Origin: JAQXGO01 sp045592445
GTDB lineage: Bacteria > Bacillota > Clostridia > UMGS1883 > UMGS1540
Reading direction: 5' to 3'
Assembly (NCBI GenBank): GCA_045592445.1
Contig: JAZNUV010000047.1
Span: 1-29,325 of the forward strand
Length of the DNA stretch: 29,325 nt
A model generated the notes under the pieces. It was not told the DNA's origin. It worked only from the letters and a program-made list of their open reading frames with translations, and did no database searches. Shown here in pieces: positions 14,976 to 22,876 of this stretch. Positions within the stretch are counted from its first letter, which is position 1; each line of letters starts with the position of its first letter. The translations under genes were made by a program, and so were the position numbers.

Positions 14976-16706
14976 TTGCTGAAAAAGTTACTGCCATGCA
15001 TTGGTAAATATAAAATTTATGCGTTTTTAAGTCCGCTTTTTGTGAGTATAGAAACGATTTTAGAAGTTTTTATCCCGTTTTACATGTCAAAAATTATAGA
15101 TATCGGTCTTGCAAACGGCGATATTTCGTACATAGTCAAAATGGGTGCGGTTATGGTTTTGTTTGCACTTCTTTCCCTCGTTTTTGGTGCGGCGGCAGCG
15201 CGTATGGCGGCGCAGGCGGCGGCAGGATTTGCAAAGGGAATTCGGAAAAAAGTATTTGGTGCAATGCAAAACTTCTCCTTTGCCAATATTGACAAATTCA
15301 GTACGGCTTCATTGGTGACGCGCGTCACAACAGATATTACCGCAGTGCAACATGCATTTATGATGGTAGTGCGTTCGCTTGTGCGTTCCCCCGTGATGCT
15401 GGTTACAGCAACAGTGATGGCATTTAAAATCAATCGGTCGCTTTCCTCTGTCTTTCTCATTTCGCTTCCGTTTTTAACTGCCATTTTAATCTGTGTGGCA
15501 ATCTCTGCGTTTCCGATGTTTAAAAAAATGCTCGCAAAATATGATAAGATGAACGCGAGTGTACAGGAAAATCTGGCGGCGATTCGTGTTGTAAAATCCT
15601 TTGTACGCGGGAACTATGAAACAGAACGTTTTGCAGGTTCGGTGGACAAGGTGCGCCGCGCGCAGATGCGTGCGGAGAATATTCTGGTTTGGAATATGCC
15701 CATGATGCAGCTTACAATGTATGCGACCATTACGACCATTGTTTGGCTCGGCGGCAAATACATTATCGGTGGCAGTATGAGCACGGGTGAGCTTATGGGG
15801 ATCATCAGCTATGTGTCGCAGATACTCATGTCTTTGATGATGCTTTCGATGGTTTTTGTCACGATTATTATGTCGCGGGCGTCTATGGCGCGTATTGTTG
15901 CGGTTTTGGATGAGGTGCCTGATATTCGGGATGACGGTGACTTGACCGAAATCAAAGACGGCAGCATAGAATTTGAAAATGTGTCCTTCAGTTACTTTAA
16001 GGATGCGCAAAATCTTGTGCTTGAAAATATAAATCTTACGATTTCGTCGGGCGAAACGGTGGGCATTATCGGTGGAACGGGTGCTTCTAAAACGACGCTT
16101 GTGCAACTTCTGCCGCGACTTTATGATGTGTATGCGGGCACGGTGCGTGTCGGCGGGGAAAATGTGCGGCGGTATACACTCAAAACCCTTCGCGCGGCGG
16201 TATCCATGGTCTTGCAAAAAAATGTACTTTTTTCGGGTACGATTCGCGATAATTTGCGATGGGGCAATATGTCAGCTACGGATGCAGAAATCGAAGCGGC
16301 TGCCAAAAGTGCAGAGGCACATGATTTTATTATGTCTTTCCCCAAAGGGTATGACACAATGCTCGGACAGGGCGGTGTGAATCTTTCAGGCGGTCAAAAA
16401 CAAAGGCTTTGTATTGCACGCGCACTTCTGAAAAATCCAAAAATTCTGATTCTCGATGACAGCACGAGCGCGGTAGATACGGCAACGGATAAAAAAATTC
16501 GCGCGTCTCTCAAAAATCGGCATAAGGATATTACAACGATTATGATTGCACAACGGATTGATTCCGTGCAGGATGCGGATAAAATCATTGTACTGGATGA
16601 AGGAAAGATAAGCGGCATCGGTACGCATGAAACACTGCTTGAGACGAACGATATCTATCGGGAAGTCTATGAATCGCAAAAGGAAGGGAAGGTGGATGCT
16701 GAATGA
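14976..16706 (+). CDS. Heterodimeric ABC exporter, subunit with degenerate ATP site
   Basis: 576 residues from a TTG start with TTGGAGG 9 bases upstream. It is a half-transporter: six transmembrane helices (about 10-300), then an ATPase domain. The nucleotide site departs from consensus: Walker A is GGTGASKTT (366-374), the Walker B residue after DILD-type Asp is Asp instead of catalytic Glu (ILILDDSTSAVD, 490-501), and the H-loop His is Gln (IAQR). The signature LSGGQKQR is intact. This is the pattern of the non-catalytic half of Gram-positive heterodimeric exporters such as LmrCD or BmrCD, where the intact partner supplies the catalytic residues. It overlaps its partner gene by ATGA. Exported substrate is unknown; drugs, lipids or peptides are possible. 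Confidence 0.92.
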   Translation: MLKKLLPCIGKYKIYAFLSPLFVSIETILEVFIPFYMSKIIDIGLANGDISYIVKMGAVMVLFALLSLVFGAAAARMAAQAAAGFAKGIRKKVFGAMQNFSFANIDKFSTASLVTRVTTDITAVQHAFMMVVRSLVRSPVMLVTATVMAFKINRSLSSVFLISLPFLTAILICVAISAFPMFKKMLAKYDKMNASVQENLAAIRVVKSFVRGNYETERFAGSVDKVRRAQMRAENILVWNMPMMQLTMYATITTIVWLGGKYIIGGSMSTGELMGIISYVSQILMSLMMLSMVFVTIIMSRASMARIVAVLDEVPDIRDDGDLTEIKDGSIEFENVSFSYFKDAQNLVLENINLTISSGETVGIIGGTGASKTTLVQLLPRLYDVYAGTVRVGGENVRRYTLKTLRAAVSMVLQKNVLFSGTIRDNLRWGNMSATDAEIEAAAKSAEAHDFIMSFPKGYDTMLGQGGVNLSGGQKQRLCIARALLKNPKILILDDSTSAVDTATDKKIRASLKNRHKDITTIMIAQRIDSVQDADKIIVLDEGKISGIGTHETLLETNDIYREVYESQKEGKVDAE

Positions 16707-18547
16707 AACATGGAACGCGACATGGCATGCAGTATCGGAAACCGAAAAATGCCAAAAAGACGTTGGGGCGCCTTTTGAAGTATCTTGACGCGTATAAATG
16801 GCAGCTTCCGTTTGTGGCGGTGGCAATTTTAATCAGCGCCGGTGCGGGTGTTTTAGGCACTTATCTTTTAAAACCGATTATAAATGATTACATTGTACCG
16901 CTTATCGGAGCAAAAAACCCTGATTTTTCAGGGCTTATCAGGATGATTGCACTTTTGGCGGGTATCTACCTTGCAGGCGTCGCGTGCAGTATTTTCTACA
17001 CGCGCAGGATGGTGAAAATATCGACGGGGGCGTTGGCAGCAATCCGTAATGATTTATTCTCGCACATGCAAAAGCTGCCTCTCCGTTTTTTTGACACACA
17101 TACACATGGGGAACTGATGAGCCGCTACTCAAATGACATTGACACATTGCGTGAAATGCTGAGTCAAGCGATTCCACAGATTTTTTCCAGCACACTCACC
17201 GTTGTGGGCGTATTTACTATGATGCTTGTGCTCAGTCCGTACTTGACGGCGCTGGTTATCGTGATGCTTTTTCTAATGCTGTTTGCCGTCAAAAAGGTGG
17301 GCGGTAAAAGCGTGGGATATTTCCGCGCACAACAAAAGGCAGTCGGACAGATGAACGGCTATGTAGAGGAAATGGTGGAAGGGCAAAAGGTTATCAAGGT
17401 TTTCGGGCATGAGGAAACGGTGGTGCATGATTTTGACGTCCTGAATGATGAATTATGCACGGCGGCGGCCAACGCGCACACCTTTGCCAATATTCTGATG
17501 CCGATTATGGGGAATCTTTCGTACTTGCATTACGCGTTGACAGCCGTTGTGGGTGCACTTTTGGCACTGTATGGTCTTGTGGACGGCCTGGGTACGATTG
17601 CTTCGTTTTTACAATATACGCGGTCGTTTTCACAACCGATCACACAGATTTCACAACTTTTTAATTCCATTTTAAGTGCACTTTCAGGTGCGGAACGCAT
17701 TTTTGATATGATTGATGAGCCTGTAGAGGAGGATGCGGGCGACGTTACACTCGTTAAAAAGGACGGAGTATGGTCATGGCATGTGCCCGGGGCGGAGCCT
17801 TCCTACGTGCCTGTACGCGGTGATGTGCGCTTTCATGATGTTACCTTTGGCTATGTGCCTGAAAAAACCGTGTTGCATTCAGTATCTTTATATGCAAAGC
17901 CGGGACAGAAGATAGCGTTTGTCGGCTCTACCGGTGCAGGCAAAACGACCATCACAAACCTTATAAACCGTTTTTATGATATAAAAGACGGCGAAATCAC
18001 CTATGATGGAATCCCGATTCAGAGAATTCGGAAAGAGGATTTAAGGCGTTCTATGTCCATGGTATTGCAGGACACGCATCTGTTTACGGGAACGGTGGCG
18101 GACAATATTCGATACGGAAAGCTGGACGCAACGGATGAAGAAGTAATAAAAGCGGCAAAAATAGCCAACGCACACACGTTTATTACGCATCTTGAAAAAG
18201 GGTATGATACTGAGCTCACTGCGGATGGCGGTAACCTGAGTCAGGGCCAAAGACAACTTTTATCCATTGCACGTGCTGCAGTGGCAGACACACCTGTACT
18301 GATTTTGGATGAAGCGACAAGTTCTGTTGATACCCGCACGGAAAAACTGATTGAGAAGGGCATGGATACATTGATGGAGGGCAGAACAGTTTTTGTCATT
18401 GCACATCGATTGTCCACAGTACGAAACGCCAACGCCATTATGGTTTTGGAAAACGGGGAAATTATCGAACGAGGAGACCATGCGGAACTTTTGGAACAAA
18501 AAGGAAAGTATTATCAGCTCTATACAGGTATGTTTGAATTAGAATAG
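16703..18547 (+). CDS. Heterodimeric ABC exporter, catalytic subunit
   Basis: 614 residues. Six transmembrane helices (about 35-320) are followed by an ATPase domain with canonical residues: Walker A GSTGAGKTT (408-416), Walker B LILDEATSSVD with Glu537, and the H-loop IAHR with His568. Its signature reads LSQGQRQ, as in several partners of degenerate subunits. A linker of about 30 residues (345-372, with VWSWHVPGAEPSYVPV) sits between the two domains, typical of this clostridial subgroup. Translation is coupled to the preceding gene. An alternative start at Met9 (MQYRKP) is possible. No terminator is visible before the next gene. Confidence 0.94.
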   Translation: MKHGTRHGMQYRKPKNAKKTLGRLLKYLDAYKWQLPFVAVAILISAGAGVLGTYLLKPIINDYIVPLIGAKNPDFSGLIRMIALLAGIYLAGVACSIFYTRRMVKISTGALAAIRNDLFSHMQKLPLRFFDTHTHGELMSRYSNDIDTLREMLSQAIPQIFSSTLTVVGVFTMMLVLSPYLTALVIVMLFLMLFAVKKVGGKSVGYFRAQQKAVGQMNGYVEEMVEGQKVIKVFGHEETVVHDFDVLNDELCTAAANAHTFANILMPIMGNLSYLHYALTAVVGALLALYGLVDGLGTIASFLQYTRSFSQPITQISQLFNSILSALSGAERIFDMIDEPVEEDAGDVTLVKKDGVWSWHVPGAEPSYVPVRGDVRFHDVTFGYVPEKTVLHSVSLYAKPGQKIAFVGSTGAGKTTITNLINRFYDIKDGEITYDGIPIQRIRKEDLRRSMSMVLQDTHLFTGTVADNIRYGKLDATDEEVIKAAKIANAHTFITHLEKGYDTELTADGGNLSQGQRQLLSIARAAVADTPVLILDEATSSVDTRTEKLIEKGMDTLMEGRTVFVIAHRLSTVRNANAIMVLENGEIIERGDHAELLEQKGKYYQLYTGMFELE

Positions 18548-18608
18548 AGAAAGAAATGTACAAAATAGAGGGTAAGGGATTGGCACTGTCAAAAAACTTT
18601 TTTAGAGG

Positions 18609-18637
18609 TTTTAACTTTATTGTATATATGGTATACT
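18609..18637 (+). promoter_or_regulatory. Extended -10 promoter of nagA
   Basis: TGGTATACT (18629-18637) is an extended -10 box. TTTTAA (18609-18614) lies 17 bases upstream of the hexamer as a weak -35. The predicted start near 18644 gives a very short leader before the GTG start at 18660. The 18548-18608 stretch holds no clear terminator for the ABC operon. Confidence 0.68.
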
Positions 18638-18659
18638 AAACGAGAAGGAGATGAAACCA

Positions 18660-19802
18660 GTGAAAGCGATTACCAATGGTAAAATAATTTTCAAGGATAA
18701 AATACAAGAGGGCCAGGCGCTTTTGATTTCAGAAGTAATTGAAGGCGTTTGCTCTATGGGCGATATACCAGCTGATGCGGAAGTGATAGATGCAAAGGGC
18801 GGATATATAGCTCCGGGGCTGATAGACCTGCATATACACGGCTATCTTGGCAAGGATGTTTGTGATGCGGAGGAAGAAAGCATCCGCACTATATCAAAAG
18901 GACTTCTTGCAAATGGTGTTACGGGGTATCTGCCTACTACAATGACCGTAGATATGGACGTTATAAAAAAATCAATCGAAGTAGTCGGAGGGCTGATGGA
19001 TGAGAGTAAGGACTGGGATGGAAGCATCCTGCTCGGATGCCATGCAGAAGGGCCGTTTATCAGTGAGGTGAAGAAAGGCGCGCAAGACCCCAAATACATA
19101 GTAAAGCCCGATGCAAAATTTGTGAAAGCATACAAAGATATTTTAAAGATTGTTTCCCTTGCACCCGAAACCGATACAGATAATTTTGATGCAATAAAAG
19201 AAATCAAGAGGGATACCGATGTTGTCATCTCAATGGCACATACATCAGCAGATTATGAAACTGCCTACAAAAGTACCAATGCGGGCGTAGGACATGTCAC
19301 ACATCTTTTTAATGCCATGACGCCGCTTTTGCACCGCGCTCCCGGCGTTGTAACGGCTGCAATGAACACAGATGTAAGCTGTGAACTGATAGTCGATACC
19401 TTCCATGTGTCACCAAGCCTTTATGATATGGTGTGGAAGCTTAAGGGCAGAAAACTATGCTTTATAACAGATTGCCTTCCTGCAGGCGGCCTTCCGATGG
19501 GGGAATATACGCTTGGTGGACAGAAAATTATATATCGGGATATTGTGTGTCGCCTTGAGGATGGAACTGTAGCGGGAAGCGTTCTGCCGCTTAACAAAGG
19601 TGTGTGGAATGTATATACCAATTCTTCAATTCCCCTTTGGGAATGTGTCAACTGTGCGTCCCTTAATGCTGCAACAGTAATAGGGATTGACAAGGAAAAG
19701 GGCTCGATTGAGGTAGGCAAGGATGCAGATATTATCATTACAGATCATGAATTTCATGTGGAGAAAACGATTATTGGAGGGAAGATGAAATATGAAGCTT
19801 AA
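18660..19802 (+). CDS. nagA: N-acetylglucosamine-6-phosphate deacetylase
   Basis: 380 residues. A metal-dependent amidohydrolase that removes acetate from GlcNAc-6-P to give glucosamine-6-P, feeding cell-wall synthesis or glycolysis. Metal and active-site motifs: LIDLHIHG, CHAEGPFI (metal Glu), SMAHTSADYE, GHVTHLFNAMTPLLHRAPG and the catalytic Asp in FITDCLPAGG. An ATG at 18651 is in frame, but AAGGAG abuts it directly; the GTG at 18660 has the right 9-base spacing and is chosen. Codon use differs from the flanks: 7 of the first 11 Ile codons are ATA, against 2 of 11 in the EF-G-like gene. It overlaps the ROK-family gene by 11 bases. No nagB is present. Confidence 0.93.
   Translation: MKAITNGKIIFKDKIQEGQALLISEVIEGVCSMGDIPADAEVIDAKGGYIAPGLIDLHIHGYLGKDVCDAEEESIRTISKGLLANGVTGYLPTTMTVDMDVIKKSIEVVGGLMDESKDWDGSILLGCHAEGPFISEVKKGAQDPKYIVKPDAKFVKAYKDILKIVSLAPETDTDNFDAIKEIKRDTDVVISMAHTSADYETAYKSTNAGVGHVTHLFNAMTPLLHRAPGVVTAAMNTDVSCELIVDTFHVSPSLYDMVWKLKGRKLCFITDCLPAGGLPMGEYTLGGQKIIYRDIVCRLEDGTVAGSVLPLNKGVWNVYTNSSIPLWECVNCASLNAATVIGIDKEKGSIEVGKDADIIITDHEFHVEKTIIGGKMKYEA
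18661..18674 (+). promoter_or_regulatory. CcpA cre-like site over the nagA start
   Basis: TGAAAGCGATTACC matches 13 of 14 positions of the Firmicute cre consensus TGWAANCGNTNWCA; only the final A is C. It begins at the second base of the nagA start codon, about 17 bases after the predicted transcription start, a position where CcpA would repress. The presence of hprK in the same window is consistent. Confidence 0.5.
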
Positions 19803-21168
19803 GGTAAATGCAAAGTTGGATCCGCAGTTTGCACCGCTTTCGCTTGTGTGCAGAGATATGCGTGAGGCAACAAAAGAAAACGGACAGGATATTGTAATCG
19901 GTGTTGAAAGAAACAAAGGGTATACAACCGTATATAAAACAAGAATTTTCCCCGATGGTACGGGCCATGATGCAGAAAATTTTGATTTTATAGAAAGAAT
20001 GGCTAAGGCGCTTCTTTGGGTCGCGGGCGGCTATAAATTGATTATCGCAGGGAGCGATGTAGTCGGCAGTAAAATTAAAGAAGCATATACATATGGCGGA
20101 CTTCGTGATTTTGATGTTCACTTTATGGAAAGAGTATACGAGAGAAAGTTTGTCGTAGAACTTCGTTCACTGGAAGATGCTCCCGAGAACAAATCGGCAG
20201 CAGCGCCCGTGGGCAGACATCTTGACGGATGTAGAATCGGGTTTGATGCCGGAGGAAGCGATCGCAAGGTTAGTGCAGTTGTAGATGGTGAGAGTGTATA
20301 TTCTGAGGAAGTTGTATGGTTCCCCAAGACAAATTCCGACCCGGACTATCACTATCAGGGGATTTTGGACGCTATGAAAACAGCGGCTTCTCATATGCCA
20401 CGCGTAGATGCGATTGGCGTATCAAGTGCGGGCGTATATATAGAAAATCGCATTATGGTAGCCTCTCTGTTTTTAAAGGTAAATGAAGAGGATTTTGATA
20501 AAAAGGTTAAGAACATGTATCTTGATGTTGCGAAGGAAATTGGCGAGAATATCCCGGTAGAAGTAGCCAATGACGGCGACGTTACGGCGCTTGCAGGTGC
20601 TATGGACTTAAATGACGATTCAGTTCTCGGTGTGGCAATGGGCACATCTGAGGCAGGCGGCTATGTTGACGCGCAGGGCAATATAACGGGCTGGCTGAAT
20701 GAACTTGCGTTTGTACCGGTTGATTTTTGTAAGGATGCGATGGTGGACGAGTGGTCAGGAGACTACGGATGCGGCGTGAAGTATTTTTCACAAGATGCAG
20801 TGATTAAGCTTGCACCTTTCGCAGGTGTAGAAATAGATGAAACGCTTTCCCCGGCTGAAAAGCTGAAAGTTGTACAGGGACTTATGAAGGAAGGCGACGA
20901 AAGAGCTAAAAATATCTATGATACAATTGGTGTATATTTTGGCTATGCAATTGCTTTCTATACGGAGTTTTATGATATTAAGCATGTACTGATTATGGGC
21001 CGTGTTACTTCCGGAGAAGGTGGCGTTATCTTACTTGAAAGAGCGCAGGAGGTTCTTGATAAAGAGTTCCCTGAGCTTGCAAAGAAAATAAAATTGCATA
21101 TTCCTGATGAAAGTGCAAGACGTGTAGGGCAGTCGGTTGCTGCTGCAAGCTTGCCCAAAATTAAATAA
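19792..21168 (+). CDS. Long ROK-family sugar kinase-like protein
   Basis: 458 residues, about 150 longer than standard ROK kinases. The extra N-terminal part (1-140) has no motif I can name. The ROK/hexokinase fold begins with the phosphate-1 motif GFDAGGSDRKVSAVVDGE (near 150), followed by GVSSAGVYIENR, VANDGDVTALAGAM (catalytic Asp) and the adenosine/glycine-rich MGTSEAGGYVD. The zinc-binding C-x-C-G-x-x-G-C cluster of classic ROK kinases is missing; the region reads VDEWSGDYGCGVKYFSQ. It is coupled to nagA, with GGAGGG before its ATG, so an amino-sugar substrate such as GlcNAc is the best guess. Arg is mostly AGA (7 of the first 10 Arg codons I read), unlike neighbours that use CGC/CGT. 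A non-catalytic sensor role cannot be excluded. Confidence 0.8.
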   Translation: MKLKVNAKLDPQFAPLSLVCRDMREATKENGQDIVIGVERNKGYTTVYKTRIFPDGTGHDAENFDFIERMAKALLWVAGGYKLIIAGSDVVGSKIKEAYTYGGLRDFDVHFMERVYERKFVVELRSLEDAPENKSAAAPVGRHLDGCRIGFDAGGSDRKVSAVVDGESVYSEEVVWFPKTNSDPDYHYQGILDAMKTAASHMPRVDAIGVSSAGVYIENRIMVASLFLKVNEEDFDKKVKNMYLDVAKEIGENIPVEVANDGDVTALAGAMDLNDDSVLGVAMGTSEAGGYVDAQGNITGWLNELAFVPVDFCKDAMVDEWSGDYGCGVKYFSQDAVIKLAPFAGVEIDETLSPAEKLKVVQGLMKEGDERAKNIYDTIGVYFGYAIAFYTEFYDIKHVLIMGRVTSGEGGVILLERAQEVLDKEFPELAKKIKLHIPDESARRVGQSVAAASLPKIK

Positions 21169-21235
21169 AAGCAGCGATTTCATATCCGATGATAGAGATT
21201 GTCTGAATTTTGCAATGAAATAAATGAATTCGTTC

Positions 21236-21262
21236 AAAAAAAGGGGCTGCGAAAGCCCCTTT
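21236..21262 (-). terminator. Intrinsic terminator hairpin
   Basis: AAAGGGGCT (21240-21248) pairs with AGCCCCTTT (21254-21262) around a 5-base loop. On the minus strand seven T residues follow (21242-21236), so it best serves the flavoprotein gene ending at 21440, though 178 bases beyond its stop. On the plus strand only a short T-run within the stem follows, so it may weakly stop nagA-ROK transcription too. Confidence 0.75.
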
Positions 21263-21420
21263 CATCGTGACGATAAAGTCGACACGATGACCGAGACATC
21301 GAAAAACGCAGTTATATTTTGATATACAGAATGGATGAATCCATTCCCTACAAAATTTGGTTATGATAGCTTTCCTTGCGGTAGAACAAGTTTTTCGACA
21401 GTCTGAAAGGGGCTGCGAAA
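21240..21420 (+). repeat. 15-bp direct repeats flanking repeat copy 2
   Basis: AAAGGGGCTGCGAAA occurs exactly at 21240-21254 and again at 21406-21420, on either side of repeat copy 2. The left copy is the first part of a complete hairpin; the right one continues into ACTCCCTTTTTT and can only form a poor stem. Confidence 0.8.
21275..21406 (+). repeat. Dispersed intergenic repeat, copy 2 (short form)
   Basis: 132 bases matching 1-47 plus 156-242 with scattered substitutions. It has the inverted ends ATCGAAAAAC and GTTTTTCGACAG but lacks the extra 108 bases seen in copy 1. A further small inverted pair, CATCGTG (21263-21269) and CACGATG (21282-21288), spans the left edge. No coding capacity. 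It lies between two convergent genes, the nagA-ROK unit and the flavoprotein gene; the 21169-21439 gap holds only this and the terminator hairpins. Confidence 0.9.
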
Positions 21421-21439
21421 CTCCCTTTTTTAATCCAGA

Positions 21440-22612
21440 TTAAACGTGCTGCGCCGCTAAAAATGCACTACTCCACGCCCATTGCAGATTAAACCCGCCG
21501 CAGTCGCCGTCAACATCCAAGATTTCGCCGCAAAGGTAGAGACCGGGAACGAGGTAGGATTCCATCGTTTTGGGACAAACCTCTGCCGTGTCAATGCCGC
21601 CCGCTGTGACCTGCGCATTTTGCCAGGGCATAACGCCGGTGACGGATAGGCGAAAATCATGTAAAAGATGTGCCAAATCCGCATCGGTTTCAGCGTGTTT
21701 TATAATTTCACGTCCAATATTTTTCTGCAAAAGCCCGTAAAGAAAGCTTTCGCCTGTAAGGTGCGGGCATGTAGTACGCCTTAGACAGAGCATATCGCGT
21801 AAATCTGCTTCGGAAAGGGACGGGAAAAAGTTTAAAGATATCGAAACATCTTTTTCGCCTGCGTGCAAAGAAGCAATGCGGGAAAGATTAAAAATCGGCG
21901 GGCCGGAAAGCCCGTAATCCGTAAATAAAATTTCACCCATTTCAGTTTTTATCGCTTGATTGCCGAGATAAATGGTTGCCGCGCCCTGGTGCTTTGTTCC
22001 TTTTAAAGCACGCATGGGGGTGGCAGTTTTTATTTGCACAAGAGAAGGGAAGGGGCGTACTAAGGAATGCCCCAGTGATGTCAGCAATGCGTAGGCACTG
22101 CCATCTGTGCCCATAGATGGTGCCGCTTTACCCCCTGCGGCACAAATAACGGTTTTTGATTTTATTATGGTGTCATCTGCCGCCGTAAGTTCAAAATACG
22201 TCCCCTTGGGCGTTATTTTTTTTATCATGCAATCTACACGCTCGACGACTCCGCTGTGGTTTGCAGCGAGACGCAATAAATCCAGTACAGAGCTGGCTTG
22301 CAGACTTTGCGGGTACAGTTTTCCGCATTCACCTTCCGAAAGAGGCAGACCGATGCGGGCAAAAAATGCTTCCGTATCCTGCGCGGAAAAGGCATTGAGT
22401 GCGTACTTTATAAATCCCGTGTGCTTGCCATGATAGCGCTCCGGTGCGATATGCCGATTCGAGATGTTACAACGCCCGTTTCCAGTCGCTAATAATTTTT
22501 TTCCCACGCGCGGCAACCGTTCCAACAAAATAACCGATTTCCCGCGTGCGGCAGCAAAAATAGCGGCTGAAAGGCCCGCAGCGCCGCCGCCGATAATTGC
22601 AGTATCGTACAT
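21440..22612 (-). CDS. BaiN/YhiN-family NAD(P)/FAD-dependent oxidoreductase
   Basis: 390 residues. The HI0933/YhiN family of flavoproteins binds FAD through the N-terminal Rossmann motif IIGGGAAGLSAAIFAAARG followed by LLERLPRVGKKLLATGNGRCNISN, both fully visible. VICAAGGKAAPSMGTDGSAY and the C-terminal GLYLCGEILDVDGDCGGFNLQWAWSSA complete the FAD site. BaiN members act in bile acid dehydroxylation in some clostridia, but most members have no known substrate and context here does not help. The frame extends to 22669, but AAAGGAG stands 7 bases before the ATG at 22612 (MYDTAIIGGG), which is the proper start. Its leader carries the palindromic repeat cluster described separately. Confidence 0.93.
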   Translation of the reverse strand: MYDTAIIGGGAAGLSAAIFAAARGKSVILLERLPRVGKKLLATGNGRCNISNRHIAPERYHGKHTGFIKYALNAFSAQDTEAFFARIGLPLSEGECGKLYPQSLQASSVLDLLRLAANHSGVVERVDCMIKKITPKGTYFELTAADDTIIKSKTVICAAGGKAAPSMGTDGSAYALLTSLGHSLVRPFPSLVQIKTATPMRALKGTKHQGAATIYLGNQAIKTEMGEILFTDYGLSGPPIFNLSRIASLHAGEKDVSISLNFFPSLSEADLRDMLCLRRTTCPHLTGESFLYGLLQKNIGREIIKHAETDADLAHLLHDFRLSVTGVMPWQNAQVTAGGIDTAEVCPKTMESYLVPGLYLCGEILDVDGDCGGFNLQWAWSSAFLAAQHV

Positions 22613-22676
22613 GCCGACACTCCTTTTGTTTTTTCTTATTGTAAAATGAGTACACAATTTAGATGCCACTGTTATT

Positions 22677-22828
22677 GTGAAGTTTTGAACATTCGTTCAA
22701 AGTGAAGTTAAGTTTGCCACTTCGCCGTCAGACGAAACTTCACTTACGAAGTAAACTTCACTACCATTGGTACCTTCACTTGCCTGTTAGGGCAAACTTA
22801 GTTAATGCATTCACTTTGTGAATGCATT
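22677..22828 (-). repeat. Palindromic GAAGT-repeat cluster
   Basis: Read on the minus strand, short hairpins alternate with (A)GTGAAG(T): an 11-bp perfect stem (22804-22814 with 22818-22828, loop of 3), then TTGCC..GGCAA, TACC-AAT-GGTA, TTAC-TTC-GTAA, CGTC-T-GACG, and TTGAAC-GAAT-GTTCAA. The link AGTGAAG occurs at least three times, and one inverted AACTTCACTT gives a larger 10-bp pairing (22700-22709 with 22735-22744). From memory, similar GAAGTT-linked palindromes are scattered in gut Clostridia. There is no coding capacity. Together with the flavoprotein start region it fills the gap 22613-22876. Confidence 0.75.
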
Positions 22829-22854
22829 ATATCACATTTTTTTTGCATCTGCAA
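22826..22854 (-). promoter_or_regulatory. Extended -10 promoter reading into the palindromic cluster
   Basis: On the minus strand TTGCAG (22849-22854), 17-base spacer, then TATAAT (22826-22831) with the TGn extension (TGATATAAT). The predicted start near 22819 would give the flavoprotein gene a leader of about 205 nt made almost wholly of hairpins. The promoter may belong to the repeat unit. Confidence 0.55.
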
Positions 22855-22876
22855 TACAAAAACAAAAAACAGCAGG

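Noticed and set aside
22677..22828. Possible CRISPR array in the hairpin cluster
   Set aside because: Repeats are very short and variable, spacing is irregular, there are no unique spacers of even length and no cas genes.
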